Source of the DNA: Capsaspora owczarzaki ATCC 30864
Taxonomy: Eukaryota > Opisthokonta > Filasterea
Assembly: GCF_000151315.2 (NCBI RefSeq)
Contig: NW_011887299.1
Span: 1,140,885 to 1,204,884 of the forward strand
Direction of reading: 5' to 3'
DNA: 64,000 bases
Shown here piece after piece: positions 48,101 to 60,700 of the stretch. The translations under genes and the position numbers were made by a program. The stretch's first letter is position 1. Each line of letters opens with the position of its first letter. The notes beneath the pieces were generated by a model that was not told the origin of the DNA, did no database searches, and saw only the letters and a program-made list of their open reading frames with translations.

Positions 48101-50663
48101 CAGCTCTATTTGGCGGACGCTCTGGGTCCGTGGACGAAGGGTCTGCTGGCGATTCTGCGCCGCTCATCACTTACTTCACGCCGCAGTTGTACTCTGCCGA
48201 GGATGTCGAGCACCTGCCGATTGCTTGCAACGAGCTCTTTACTGCCATCGACTCGTCTCAAACTCCGCAAAACGTGACCGCCCCCATTCCGGACGAACCA
48301 ACTGCAACTGCGTCGAATGCAGCTGCTGACGACAAACCAACTGCAGCACACACAGACGCAGTTGCTCATGACAAAGCGACGGCTGCAGTGACGCCAGAAC
48401 CCGCATCCGCCAGCGTTCCGGTTTCCGATATTTCCACCACGGAAACGGCTGCAACACATGCTGGCGCCTCGACGACAACTTTCGCGCACGCTTCGTTCCA
48501 ACCAACGAATGCAAGCGGCTCCCCGGCTCCGAACAGCAGTCTTGCCACCCCTTCGGCGACCGCAGTCGCGAGCAGTGCAGTCACCGTCCCGGCACCGTTC
48601 TCCAACGTGAGCATTTCCGCGACCGACGAAAAGCGCATTGTCACGTTCAACCGGCTGGACTTGGTGCCCGGCGGCTCGACGAACAGCATCATCAATGTTC
48701 CCGTCCTGTCGCTCGTGTCAAACGACGACCGTTATCGCGTCATGGCTGGCTCGGTCGATCAGCTGCTCCAACTCTTGGGAAGCGTGGCGGAGGTCTCGGA
48801 CGAGTATCTTGCTTGTCTCGCGCTCACCTTCCGTGGGTTTGTCAAGCCCATGGATGTGTTGATGAAGCTGTTCCAGCTGTACAACATTCAGGTTCTTGCA
48901 GACAGCAGCGGGCCGCTCTCCTCGCCTGACGACACAGTCGTCGATACTTTTGCGATTCGAGCGCGCCTTCTTCGATTCGTGCAGTGCTGGATTGATTACT
49001 ACGTGGTCGATTTCGAGGCGGACGATGTGGACTCTGTCATGGACGACTTTTTGCTTTTCGCCGGCCGGTCCTCTCGCGACCATCTTGCCATCGTTGCGGA
49101 AACGCGCCAGCTGCTGGATGCTCGGCGAGCTGAATTTGCCGCGCCATTTATCGCGCGCGCGGCCAGTCAGCGTCCAGCCGCCGTTACTGCTGCTGCTGCT
49201 GCTGCTACTACTACTACGACTGCTACTGCTACTGCTGCTGTTACTGCGACTGCTACTGCTACTGCTACCGCTCCTGCTCCTTCTGTTGCAGAACCTTTGC
49301 CCCTCTCCAACCAAACTACCTCCGACGCGGCGACACTCGCTACTCCAGAATCTGCAGTCACGGATACTCTGGGCCTGTGCGTTGTTCAGATTCATCGTTT
49401 GTCAACCATGCTCGAGTGTGTTCGACAGGGACGGGAGGAACTTCCTTCTGACGTGGGCGGTTCGGGCTTGGTTCTCTCTGGGGACGAAGATGAGGATGGA
49501 CCTGGTGGCGACGAAGAGCCCGCCCTCGTTGCGCCTGTGGACAACAGTGTCATCACAGCACCCTCGGTCGCGCCATCCGTCATTCCAGCTGCACCAGCTT
49601 CGGTCGTGGTTCCTCCACCGCCACGTCGCAAGCGCGAAGCCCCCAATCTCATTGACACTCCCGCGCTCGCATTGGCAGAGCAGCTCACCCGCATTGAAAG
49701 CGACCTGTTTGCTGCCATTCATCCGGAAGAGTACATTCTCCAGCTCTTTGGAAGCAAAGGCTACAGCGAAGAGACGTTTGCAGCGATTACGAGCGGGCTC
49801 ACTGCTTTTGTTGATCGGTTCAATCAAGTCAGCTATTGGGTGGCTACAACCATCTGCCTGCAGCCGCAGCTCCATCTCCGCGTCTCCATTGTCGAAAAGT
49901 TTGTTGAAGTAGCCAAGGTATGTTGATTTTTTTTTGCTTGCGACGGTGGGCTGCTGAAGTTTTTTTGTTTGTTCTCACACAAGAATGATTGTTTCCTGTT
50001 GCGTTTTTTTTTGTTATTTTTTTCATTGTTGCCGGTGTTCATCTCATAGTATTGCCGGATGCTGCGAAATTTCAACACTCTCATGGCCATCATCTCTGGC
50101 CTCAATGTGGCAGCCGTCCAGCGGTTGCACAAGACGTGGGAAGGACTTGCCCCGCGCTCAACCACAATTCTCCACGAGCTGGAGAATACCATGAACCCTG
50201 CCATGAACTATGCCACGTACCGCGAACTAATTGCGCATGCGCGTAACTCTCCTTGCATTCCATTCTTTGGTACGCCCACAACGACAAATCACGATCGTGT
50301 GCTTGGCTTCGTTCATTGGTGATGTACTTTGCGCTGATGTTTGGTGCTTGTTTTGTGCTTATTGTCCGTTCCTTGGTAGGTTTGCATCTCAAGGACTTGA
50401 CGTTCATCAACGATGGCAACTCTACCAAGCTCGACGGCGGGTTTATCAATTTCGACAAAATGTGGCAGCTGTACGACGCCATCCAAGATCTGCAGCCCGG
50501 TGTTCGGCTCGCGTATCGTATTCCGCTGAAGCGAGGCATCAACAACTTTTGCCGGAACATTACCGCCATTGGAGAGAATGCGCTCTACAAGTATTCGCTT
50601 CTCTGCGAGCCCCGCGCCAACACGGACAAGGTTCGCCTGATTGAAAAGTGGTCGAGCTCGTAG
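44779..50663 (+). CDS. PX-domain Ras guanine-nucleotide exchange factor
   Basis: Exons: 44779-45452, about 45587-47560, about 47674-49917, about 50049-50270 and about 50378-50663, roughly 1,780 aa. The N-terminus is Ala/Glu/Gln-rich with a 13-residue glutamine run. A PX-like domain follows (YLKFTLTDVIPN, VHRRFEHFCELCDALS, then WIQRMLRLIAKHPLLKRS), with an Ala/Thr-rich insert between its halves. A RasGEF-N (REM) domain is at about 48710-49080 (YRVMAGSVDQLLQLLGS to VDFEADDVDSVMDDFLLFAG). The catalytic CDC25 domain starts DTPALALAEQLTRIE and includes NFNTLMAIISGLNVAAVQRL, MNPAMNYATYRELI and CIPFFGLHLKDLTFINDGN. It should load GTP on Ras/Rap-type GTPases at phosphoinositide-bearing membranes. An ACT/GCT repeat near 49185-49275 encodes a Thr/Ala run. 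Confidence 0.9.
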
Positions 50664-51046
50664 AGCGTGGTACTCCCGTTCAGCCTTTATTTCTGGGTTT
50701 CTTCTTTGGTGCGTGCCTCCGGTTGACACTTCTGGATTGGCGCCACCACTCGCATATCAGGGGCTCTGTTATATTTAGTGTATTTGAGTGACTTTGTTGT
50801 TGTTCTTGTTGTTTGGTTGTTGTTGTTGTTCGATTTTGTATTGTTATTTTTGTTCAATTTGACACACTCATCCTCACTCTCAGAGTCCAGCGATTGTCCA
50901 TGTATTCCCATGCTGTTCATCATCATCGAGCTGCACGCAATCTGTCAGCCTTTCAATCTGTCACACCCGTCACAGGCACGAGGTCGTTTCCAAAAGTTAT
51001 CCCGATTTCGAAAAACAATCCAGTCCAAATTATTCAATTACCCGAA

Positions 51047-51892
51047 ATGCAACCGGCCGCTCGGCTTGCGCTACTCGTGATTGCGGCGATCGCTGTGGCG
51101 AGCTGCTCGTCGTCGTCCTCGGCTGCTGCTGCTGCTGCGTCGTCGTGGAGCATGAAGCAGGAGCACATCTTCCTCGAGTCCTTCTTTGCGAGCTCTCCGC
51201 AGGGCGTTGCAATGCTGTTCGCAAACTCGTCCGTTCCCGAGCAGATTGTCTTCTCCGGCAAGACCATCCTGCGCCGATGCTCGTACGTCGGCAAGACGAT
51301 GACCTTCGCGTCCATCCTCGAGAATCCGAACGCATTGGCGAACGTCTCTGCGCTGGGCTACAACCACATTGGCGACATTGACATTTACAACGGCGTCCTG
51401 TACGCGCCGATCGAGGAGGACTCGTACACGCGCCCGGCCATTGTCACCTACGACCCAATGACGCTCGAGTATACCGGCCTCGTCCAGACCACCCAGAAGC
51501 ACATGCCGTGGGTTGCAGTGTCGAGCCTCTACAAGTTCCTGTTCTCGTCCGAGTTTGACAATGTGACGAGCCTCTACGTCTACCAGGTCGAGAATCTGAA
51601 GATGGGATTGTTTACCATTCTGGATTTGCACCTGCCCGTCGGCCTCGAGCAAGGCCTCATGGCAGTGCAAGGCGGCGTTGTTTCCGGCACAAACTTGTAC
51701 CTGAGCTCGTCTGCGCCCGGCGATCCGGTGTATGTGGTCGACTACCGAACCGGCATTGTCCAGCTCGAGTTCAATCTCCCGTCGACCCAAGAGACCGAGG
51801 GCATTGCCATTGCCAACTCGGACGGGTACATGTATGTTCTGGTCCAGAACAACTTTGATGTTGTCGCCTACCAGTACAGCCAAAGCTCGTAG
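51047..51892 (+). CDS. Secreted protein of unknown function, propeller-like
   Basis: A single exon of 281 aa. The start gives a clear signal peptide (LALLVIAAIAVASC) followed by a Ser/Ala stretch. The body has repeated strands such as YNHIGDIDIYNGVLYAPIEE, PAIVTYDPMTLEYTGL, WVAVSSLYKFLFSSEF and TEGIAIANSDGYMYVLVQN, a pattern seen in six-bladed NHL/SMP-30-type propellers. I do not recognise a specific family, and no catalytic motif is evident. Longer in-frame extension to 50813 exists but would bury the signal peptide, so the start at 51047 is preferred. Confidence 0.8.
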   Translation: MQPAARLALLVIAAIAVASCSSSSSAAAAAASSWSMKQEHIFLESFFASSPQGVAMLFANSSVPEQIVFSGKTILRRCSYVGKTMTFASILENPNALANVSALGYNHIGDIDIYNGVLYAPIEEDSYTRPAIVTYDPMTLEYTGLVQTTQKHMPWVAVSSLYKFLFSSEFDNVTSLYVYQVENLKMGLFTILDLHLPVGLEQGLMAVQGGVVSGTNLYLSSSAPGDPVYVVDYRTGIVQLEFNLPSTQETEGIAIANSDGYMYVLVQNNFDVVAYQYSQSS

Positions 51893-52390
51893 TATGGCCG
51901 GAGATTTGTTTTTGTTTTTGGAGTAAAAACGGAACAACAACAAGGGAATCGGTGAACCAGTCTTGTCATTCTTCATTATTATTCATCATTGTGGCTTTGG
52001 AAAACAGGACAAGACAGAAATGGAGTCGGTGTGAATTAGTCATGTAAAAACAGGACAAGACAAAGTGTTCCGAGCACACACGGCGATGCTACACACTGCG
52101 ATGCGTGTACACAATCCAACACAGCGCGAGTGGACGGACAACAAGAAAGGAGCACAATCGACAGGACAAGAACGACACACACAAAAAAAAAAAAAAAAGA
52201 GAAGAAAAAAAAGAAAAAAAAAAGAAAAAGAAAAAAAAACCAAGCATGAAAGAAACTACGAACAAGAACACACACAAGACAGGATGAATGACACAAACAA
52301 AGAAGAGGGGGGGGGGTTGTTAACGACTAAACGTTGTTTCGAAGAGGGGCAAAAAGAAAAAAAATACAAGTGAAATAGAAATCATAGCAA

Positions 52391-52986
52391 TCATCCAAGA
52401 GTATGGGTACGTTGGCGAACCGCTTGAACAAGTCGATGCAGCTTGGCGCCAGTCGCACGCAAAGCATCGGGGCTGGGTGAGCCGGCGGCGCCAAAAACTT
52501 TCCGGGCAGTGCCATTGCTGGCGTCAGCAACACGATGGGTAAAGGTCTCTGCGAGTGCGTGCATCATGCCGTTGTCACGAGGGGAGACCTCGAGCAAGCG
52601 AGTGAGGCCGTCAAGGGTCAGCGGCTCAGCGCCAAACAGCTGACACAAACGAAAGTTGCTGCGGAATTCGAACAAGTCGAAAGTTTCGGCCATCGCTGCC
52701 AAGCCGTGTTCAGTGGCGCAGACTTCTTCCATCTTTTCGGCCAATTGCGCGATAGAGTTGTCAGACGTCTCCATTCGAGGCGAAAGCATCTGAGGCACAA
52801 AGGTCGGCGGAGGGGACAACGACGTGTAGGGTGCCGAGGTGGACGCTTGCAACTGTTGCGGCGGCTGTTGCTGGGGCGCGGGCGACGGTTGCTGCTGTGG
52901 AGGCTGGGCTTGCAGCCATTGCTGTGGCGGAGGGGGTTGCTGGGGCTGCGGCGTGGCTTGGGACGGAGCCGCGGCTGGCTGCGAGG

Positions 52987-53024
<38 letters not shown>

Positions 53025-56000
53025 GGTGGCGGGGCACCCGCCTGCGGTGTTGGCATTGGAGGCCACTGGGGATGTGCAGCCGGCGGCGGAGGGTATGGTG
53101 GATAGTGGTAATCAGCCGGCGGGTGGTAACCTGGCGGCGGCGGCGGCCGAGGGTGCTGCATGGACGCCATGCGGGCCATGTGCTGCTGTTGCTGATACGA
53201 CCACTGAGCAAATTGCTGATGGTACTGCTGCAATTGCGCCTGGTACACGGCTTGCTGCTCCTGGAACGAAGCCTGCTGAGCGTGCGTCAGCCCGGCAGGA
53301 GGCGGACCTGCGTTGAAGGACGGGGGAGCCGCAGAGTACGGGTTTGCTCCAGGCGTGGCAGGCGTGGCAGGGGTGGACGGCATCGACTGGCCATAGTAGG
53401 ACGAAGGGGGATAGCCCGGTGCGCCGCCGGGCGCGGGGAAGGCGCTCGGATAGGCCGAGGGCGGAGGCACGCCGTGTGGCGGAGCTGACGCCGGGTAGTG
53501 CGGGAAACTGGGAGCGCTAGACATCGGTGTGGGGTACGCCGGGGTGGTTGGTGCCGACATTGGTGCATGGCCATGGTAGGGCGGCGGCATGTGCATCTGG
53601 TGGTGCTGCTGTTGGGCCTGGTGGATGCCGAGGTTGGCAGCACTGAGTGGCTGACGAGGGTATGACGAGTCTTCGTCCGTGGACATGGCATTCACGGTGG
53701 CCTGAGGAGCCGCTGGGGCGCCGGACGCGGAGGCCAGCGCCCGCGCGCGAGCCGACTGCTTGGCAAGCTGCTTTTGGCCGAGGTTGGCACTATTCTCGGC
53801 CATCATGTCGCTCGCCACAGAGCCAGATTGCCCGAGGGCAGGTCGACCAGTGTCCATCGCTACCATGCTGGGGTCGAACGACGGCAAGCCTCCCGGGGGC
53901 ATGATGGGCCCCACATGCGGGACGGAGCCGTTTTGAACGGCTACCAAGTGGTCGAGGGCTGCCGACCCTTCAAGGCTTCGGTACTCGGCCGATCTTTGCC
54001 ATGCTCGGGCGAGGCGGTCAAAGCGTTCGATGGCCTTGAAGTCAAAGCCGTAGAGCTGCTGGAGAGTGTCGTACGAGGAGCAGAAGAGTCGCAATCCGTC
54101 AACGCCGTGCGCATGGAGGTTGCGCATCAGGTCTCGGCGATCGATCGAGAGCGAGGCCTTTTGCCGCAACAGCTGGGCAATGTAGTACACAAAGTCGGGC
54201 GACCAGCCCATCACGCCGTTGCGCTCGACGCAGGTTTTAATGTGCTTGAGAAAGTCAGCCTTGCGAGGGGTCGAGTGGGTGCACAGCTCGCACAAGAAGC
54301 GGTCCAGGTGGATGTGAACATCAATAACGTGTGGTCGCATATTCCGCAACTGGTTGGGTGCGTGTCCGCAGTAGCCATTCCCGACAAGCCACAAGCAGCG
54401 TGTCGCCGTGATGAGGTGGAAGCGCTCAATGTGCTCAATCAGAATTTCAGGCACCGTGAATGAGGCACCGCAGCCATCCCAATTGCAGGTAAAGTCTGTC
54501 AAAGTGAAGGGGGGGGGACGAAAAGCGAAAAGCGGGTGAGCAATTGTCAAACACGAAATCAAAGAAAGAAAGAAAAAGAATAAAAAACAAGAGCGCAGGG
54601 GCGATGCTTGGAAAAAAATAACAAAACAAAAGAAACAACGGAAAAAAAAAAGTTGACCAAAGCTGGAAAAATTCAGAAACCAAGTGCGGTTGTGAAGGGA
54701 AACGCGTCAGAAAAACGGCTCGAATTCGATGTGTGAATAAAAAAAAAATAATAAAAATTAAAAAAAAAACCCGTCCAGATTTCGCCTAAACCCTTCATTA
54801 AGGTCAACGAAACGTGTGAAATAATCGTGCCAACGAGAATGAGGGCAAGGGAAGGAGGGAGAAATAACAAGAGGAGGAGGGGAGATTAAAAGAAGCGTGT
54901 CGAAGTGAGCGACCGTCATTTGGTTGGAAAAGGCAAATGTGGTCTTAATGAATGAGTAAAGCAGGCAGCGTCAACGAACTTATCAAAACTGAATTAAAAA
55001 AGCACAAAAAAAAAAAACCGGCTGAGTTCCACCAAAAAAAAAAAAAAAAAAAAAAAAGCTGAAAAAAAAAAAAGAACAGGGCTTGGTGTGGTCGTGTGTG
55101 TCTGCGGAAAGAACACAGGGGCAGTGCACCGCAACGCCGACCAAACGAGATAGATCAAGCACGTCAGGTGCAAGGAAAGGAGCCAAGCCCCCGACACGCC
55201 GCAGGCAGGCAGGGTGCGAGACTGAGTGGCGCCAAATAATTGAAAACAAAATATTTTTTTTTTTTTTTTGTGGCATGGTCTGAATTGTCACCTGGATTTT
55301 CGTCATCGATCGACGAGTTGAATGAGCTGGAGCCATCTACTCGTTGTATGCGCCACCCGCTCATTGTGTGGCCGAGTGGGACGGCGAGTGATGCGGCCGA
55401 GGGAGGAGTGGGAGAAAGCCCAAGAAAAAAACGAAGAAAAAACGAAAAGAAAAAAAAAAAGGAAAAAAAGGGCCAAGAAAAAAAAAAAAAAAAAGTTCAG
55501 CCCTCAGCTCAACTGGTGTATGACTCAGACGAAACGCTGCTGTTCAAGCACTGGGCGAGAACACGTCAAAGAGCACAGAGCTGAGCAAACGAGGAAAGCG
55601 GAAGAGACAAAGACGAGGAAGCAGGTGCAAACGGATTGGGGGGTCTACTCAGATAGACACCGCAAACGCAAAAAGCAAAATAAACAAGAAAAACAATAGC
55701 GCTAAAAACAGGACTGCTCAGCACTGCCAAATCCAACAATCAAGATAAAGTGGACGGTGTTCGTTTTTTTAACAGCCAGTCTGAGTCACACTCGAGTGGA
55801 CAGGCCCCCCAAGAGTCAGGTCCACGGAAGGAAAAGGGAACTGAAACACAGAAATGCAGACAGCACGACGGTGACGAAGGCTCGACCGTTCTCCAAACAC
55901 AGCCGTGGATGTAAGCAAATCCCGGGAAAAAAGATGTCGAGCAAAGAGTGAAGGAGGGGACGGGACGGGAGCCGAGAGCGTGGGGAAGAAAAGAAAAAGA

Positions 56001-57702
56001 TGAACAAAAAAGAAGGTCTTTGGATCTAAACCGACAGCCAAGTTTTTTTAGTTTTTTTTTGAAAAAATAAAAATAAAAAGATCCTTGGGCCTGCCAATTG
56101 ATAACCATCACCTTGTTTTTTGTAATTGTTTTTTTAAATGTTGGGAGGCGTTGTGTTTGTTGTAACGTTCAAAGAAACAAAAAGAGAGAGAGGGTTTGAA
56201 AGTCAAGCCCAAGTGAGAACAAGCCAAGCGGCCGTGCTCAGCCCTCCCCTCAAAAACTAGTGTCCGTGTGTCAATCACCGACTCGATCAGGGAATTATCA
56301 AAGCAAGGAAGAGCAACCGAGAGGATGCGAGAAACATAAAAGAAAAAAACAAACACAATAAGGCTGAAAAAAACAGGGGCAAGCTGAGAATTCCAAACAC
56401 GTTTTTGTAACCGCAACCAGACATAAGCCCCGAACACTCTGAGCAATCGTACTCCTTCCTTGATTTTTTGTGTTTGGACGACAGCGTCAAGCAGCGTTTC
56501 AGTGCTTGTGGAATCAAAGTGGAGCGAGCAATGGGCGCGCTTTGAGGCGAGAAAAAGCGAGGTCAACGCGAGCAGAAAATGGCGCGCAAAACAAAAAAAG
56601 CATTTCTGAACAAAAAGCCAGACTCAAGCCACACCATGCCGGGGGTCTTTGAAGAAAAAACAACCATCCGTAGGCTGTCTTGCGTTGAGCAGTGTGTGGA
56701 GCAACGTCGGTTGTATGACAAACCAAATGTTTGTGTTTACGTCCCAATCAACCACCCACAAATTAAAAAAAAAAAATACCGAACCAACCCAAAACAAGAG
56801 AGCGACACACCAAAAGAGCAGGGAGAGGGGCGTATATGCTGCGTTGACACAACCCACCATTTTGCGATTTGACCCACCACAGTTTGGCGGGCGGGAAGGA
56901 GAGGAGGAGACGAAGAAAGGATGCGACATTGAGAAAATTAGATGACAGCGAAGCTGTGAAAAATAAATAAAGAGAAAAGAAAAATCGGTATTGCACCATC
57001 AGGACGGTTGGTTGGGAGCAACAGGGAGGGGTGGGGGGGGGGAGAGAAGGTCAACGATGAACCAGTAGGGGCGAAAAGCGAGTCAGACGGAAAAGGGGCG
57101 AGCGAGCACGGGAGCGGCAGCGACAAACGGAAAAAAAAAAGAAAAAAAAAACTCAAATAAATTAGAAGTTTACCGTTGTTGTTTCGAGGCGGCTGCACGG
57201 CGCCGCGCTGGTGCAGGGGCGACACGACAGAGGGCGGGCCAGGCTGCGGTGGCGCAGGGGCGTGGATTTGTGCGGACGGCATGGTGGGAGGGAAGTGCGG
57301 AGCGTTTGGCCGAGTGGCGATTGGCGAGGAGAACGGCGCTTCCCAACGGTGCTGCTGCTGCTGCTGCTGCTTGGACGGTTCAAGCGGCTGATGCTGCTGC
57401 TGCTGCTGCGGCTGTGCGGGCTCGCTGAGCTGGTGCTGAGCTGGATCGTCTCGAGTATCATCCATGCTGACAGGTGCTGCCTCCTCCATGGCGGTGGGGT
57501 GAGCGCTGCCGCCGGATGCCGATGAGTGAACCGATGCAGTGCTCGTGGTCGAGACGGGCGCACCAGCGGGCACAATCCTGGGTTCGCTGCTGTCGTACGA
57601 CACGGCCGCCAACGCTGCCGCGTCCTCTTGCTGATTGAGTTGATCTAGCTGGCTGGGTTGAAGCGAGCGCTGCTGCAGAAGCGGCTCCTGCGCCATCTCC
57701 AT
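52391..57702 (-). CDS. Q/P-rich C2H2 zinc-finger protein
   Basis: Two exons, 57702-57174 and 54495-52391, join in phase 1 across a 2.7-kb intron to give 877 aa. Exon 1 encodes a Gln/Pro-rich region with CAG-type glutamine runs. Exon 2 opens with a C2H2 finger (C-x4-C-x12-H-x4-H, from CNWDGC), then a Cys/His-rich stretch (RCLWLVGNGYCGHAPNQLRN, RFLCELCTHSTPRKADFLKH), which resembles paired fingers of chromatin factors such as ARID2. The middle is Pro/Gln/Tyr-rich with a further Gln run (52988-53025); the last 130 residues are helical and acidic. A nuclear transcription or chromatin regulator is likely, by composition and fingers; no ortholog is recognised. The first in-frame ATG of the exon was taken as start, but the exon may extend upstream. 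Confidence 0.75.
54496..57173 (-). other. 2.7-kb intron of the zinc-finger gene
   Basis: The donor (G|GTAAAC at 57173) and acceptor (TTTGACAG at 54496) flank phase-matching exons. It is many times longer than the other introns of the window and is crowded with A and T runs (for example 55036-55059, 55253-55269 and 55479-55494) separated by GA-rich sequence. No tRNA, no nested gene and no recognisable transposon protein was found. Confidence 0.65.
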
Positions 57703-57756
57703 CTTTCTGCTCAGAATCCACCGTAAAGATGAAGCCTGCTTTTTCGCTGGAACCGT

Positions 57757-57797
<41 letters not shown>

Positions 57798-60700
57798 AAT
57801 CAGTTTCAGCAGCTGCATTTTGTCCTTGCACTACCGTTGTTGCTGCGGGGACCAGCAAACAACGTGGTTGGTGCACATCACAAGTCTCCTCCTCTACTCA
57901 AAGCAGCCATCAGCACAATGGCACTGGCCGACAAAGCTGCAACGACGTGTAACTCCAGGGAAGAAATGATCATTAAAAAAAAAAAAAAAAGAGATCGCAC
58001 CATTTTTTTTTTGGAGTGTCTGAGCTGGGCCACCTGAGGGCTGCTCTCCAGGGCGCCGTGACGTGCGGCAGTGTCTCCCACACACAAAGCGTGACAGCAT
58101 CAATCCCCTTCCACACGGCGTGCGGCAAGCGCGTCTGCAAGGGGGGCAGCACTCAAAGCAGCCACATGATAGCGTGGCGAGCGTTTGAGCGCGCAGAGCT
58201 GAGCACGATTTTTTTTTTTTTTTTTTCCGTTTTCAAATCGTGTTTTGGGCTTACAAAGTTCTGAACAACCAAGTGAGGAAGAGTGAGCTCAAAAAACAGC
58301 AATGTTAATGTTGGTTTAATGTTGGTTTCATGTTGAGTTTGGAGCGGTGGAGGGAGGGCGAGGGGGAAGGGGGAGAAAGCGGAAAACAACAGTACAGCCA
58401 GGTGGCGAATCCTGAACCATTGGTCAGCAGAAACTGGGAAGGTGTTTGTATTGGGCACAATGTTGTCGCACTTTTCTCGGCCCGAGTGAAGCGCGGCGCA
58501 TCTGGGGCACCCGCACTGGCTCATGCACAGAGAATCCACAGTAGTTGTTGGTGTCGCGGCAGAGGCGAGCGACGGGAGGCGTCGCAATGAGACGAGGACG
58601 AGCGAAGTGGAGGAAGGAAGCCAAGAAATCCACAAAAAAAAAAAAAAAAAAATCGAGTTTGGCTGCTGAGCGCTGCCTCGGCCACCACCCGCATGACCGA
58701 CTCTTGATGCGCATTGCAGTCGGAGTCTCGAACGACTCGCAAGAGTGGCCGTTGGTGGGATGGAATGCATGTCTGTGATATTGAGCCAGGTTTGGTGCGA
58801 AGGGCAGAAGGAAGGGGGTTGTGCGAGTTGTGTCGTTGGAACGCAAGGCAAAAAGCCCAAAGCTGACGATCAAAGATCATTTTTTCAGCTCTCCATGATC
58901 AGCTGCCCAAAACAAGGCAAGAGCTCGGAAATTGTCAGCAGCAACAAAGATCCTTGATCCCTTTTTTGGGGAACGGCGATGATTCCCCATAAATTTAGCC
59001 GATCAGCAAACGTTTGTGCGCGGATCGTTGTTGTGCAAAAACCCGTTCGACCTGGTCAAAGAATTGTTGCCGTTCCTCTCGAGCGAAACAAGCAGCGCAC
59101 CCAAGAAACGAAATAAAACACCGATAAAACCAATAAAACCGCGGCCGGACCAAAATCCAACTCACAACTCGCCGACATGGGTGTTTCGTCTCAGAAATGG
59201 AGGTGCAGACTGTTGCCAGCTGTTCCTGACTCTGACTTCCTGGTGCTGACCGGCTTGCTGATGTGATGGTCGCTGTATTGTCGAACCAGCGGGCATGGTG
59301 CGCTCGTTCGTTTCATTGCGCAAAGTTTGCAGAGTGACACGCAGCGAACCTCCCTGGCCCAGCATCCCGATACGCCAGCTTCGCGATTTACCACCTTGCG
59401 ATCGGTATGCTCACTTGTTGCAAAAAATCTACCGAGCCATGAGGCCCCTCTTTCCATACACACGAGGCAGTCGATGAAATTTGCCAAACCGCGCGCCGAA
59501 ATTTGACCAAACCGCGCGCATACCGTTGTGGCAGTATTCGACCGACCCGCACCTAATTACCAAAAGGATTGCTCTCATGCAATCCTTCCTGTGGTCTCCA
59601 GTACATCAACTCGCGTCTGTGCGCGCTTCTGAGGGACGGACGAGAGTGGTTGGTTTGCCAGAATCCTGCCGCACGTTTGTGCACCGGTGCTGGCAGGGAG
59701 GGGTCGCCACCCAACCGCACCTGTCGTCATTGGATGCAAACCGAACAAGGCAAGGAATGTATGGGCGTGGAGGGGGAATGCTACGCGTGACTTTTAGTGT
59801 CCATACAGTACCGTCCACGAGTTCAGGGTCTGTTTTTGTTCTTGCCACATTTTCTCCAAGCTTGCAAGCATAGCACACCGTTGGCATGAAAACGAGTTCG
59901 TATATTGGAGCATGCTTCTTGAACTCTTTGGCCAACTGAATACATTGGTTCCACCCTCGTCACACTCTGTTCCGCTCATCTGCCAGTCCCAGCAAACAAC
60001 GTGTGTTTCGGTATGCTCGCGGTTTCGCACCATGTCGAGGCCACCCGACATTGTTTCCATGCAAATTGAGTTCGATGAAATTCCATGCCTTTCGTCTGGT
60101 TCGCTGCGTACCACAGTTCTCGCAGGTTCAAAAAGCCAGCGCGGTTTACGGTTCGGCGGTCAGTCTTTTCTTTTCACTTCTTTCGCTCCAGTTGTCTCTT
60201 GCACTGCGGCGCTTTCCGTTTCTTTGATTTGCTCTTGGTCTTTGAAACGCTTTCCTGCATTTCTAGCATTTGCGCTTTGCGACTTTCTTTCTGTTCTCTC
60301 TGTTCTCGACGTTATCGTAAGTGTTCTTGATGAACTTGACGGCGACCTTGATTTTTGTCATTTTCGTTTGTTTCATTTCTTTTGCGCTTTTTTTTCCCCC
60401 AAGTTTCACTGGGGCCAGCTGCGATCACGTCCAGCTTCGAGCCGCCTTTCTGCACATCAAAGTGTTGAGCAGCTCTTCAGATTTGGTGGAACGCAACGGC
60501 GGAAGAGTCGAGGGAAGGGCGGATGGGGGGGGGGTTCGGTTTGGATGAAACAATAACGCCGAACCCGACCAGCAAAAAAATAAAAAAAATAAAATAAAAT
60601 AAAATCAGAAAGGGTTCGGCGTTCTTTGAGTCGCTTTTTTTTTTCCCCAACACGCCACGATCGCGACGTCGAAAGAACGGTCGCAATCTCAGTGTCGATA

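Noticed and set aside
50813-51046. N-terminal extension of the secreted protein
   Set aside because: The upstream frame is T/G-rich spacer that happens to be open, and using it would bury a clear signal peptide at 51047.
58010-58160. Ankyrin-repeat exon on the minus strand
   Set aside because: GDTAARHGALESS is only loosely ankyrin-like, a stop interrupts the same frame upstream and no second repeat follows.
57757-58652. A runs as retrotransposon tails
   Set aside because: No adjacent element ORF, no second copy of flanking sequence in the window and no target-site duplication could be seen; kept only as a question in the intron finding.
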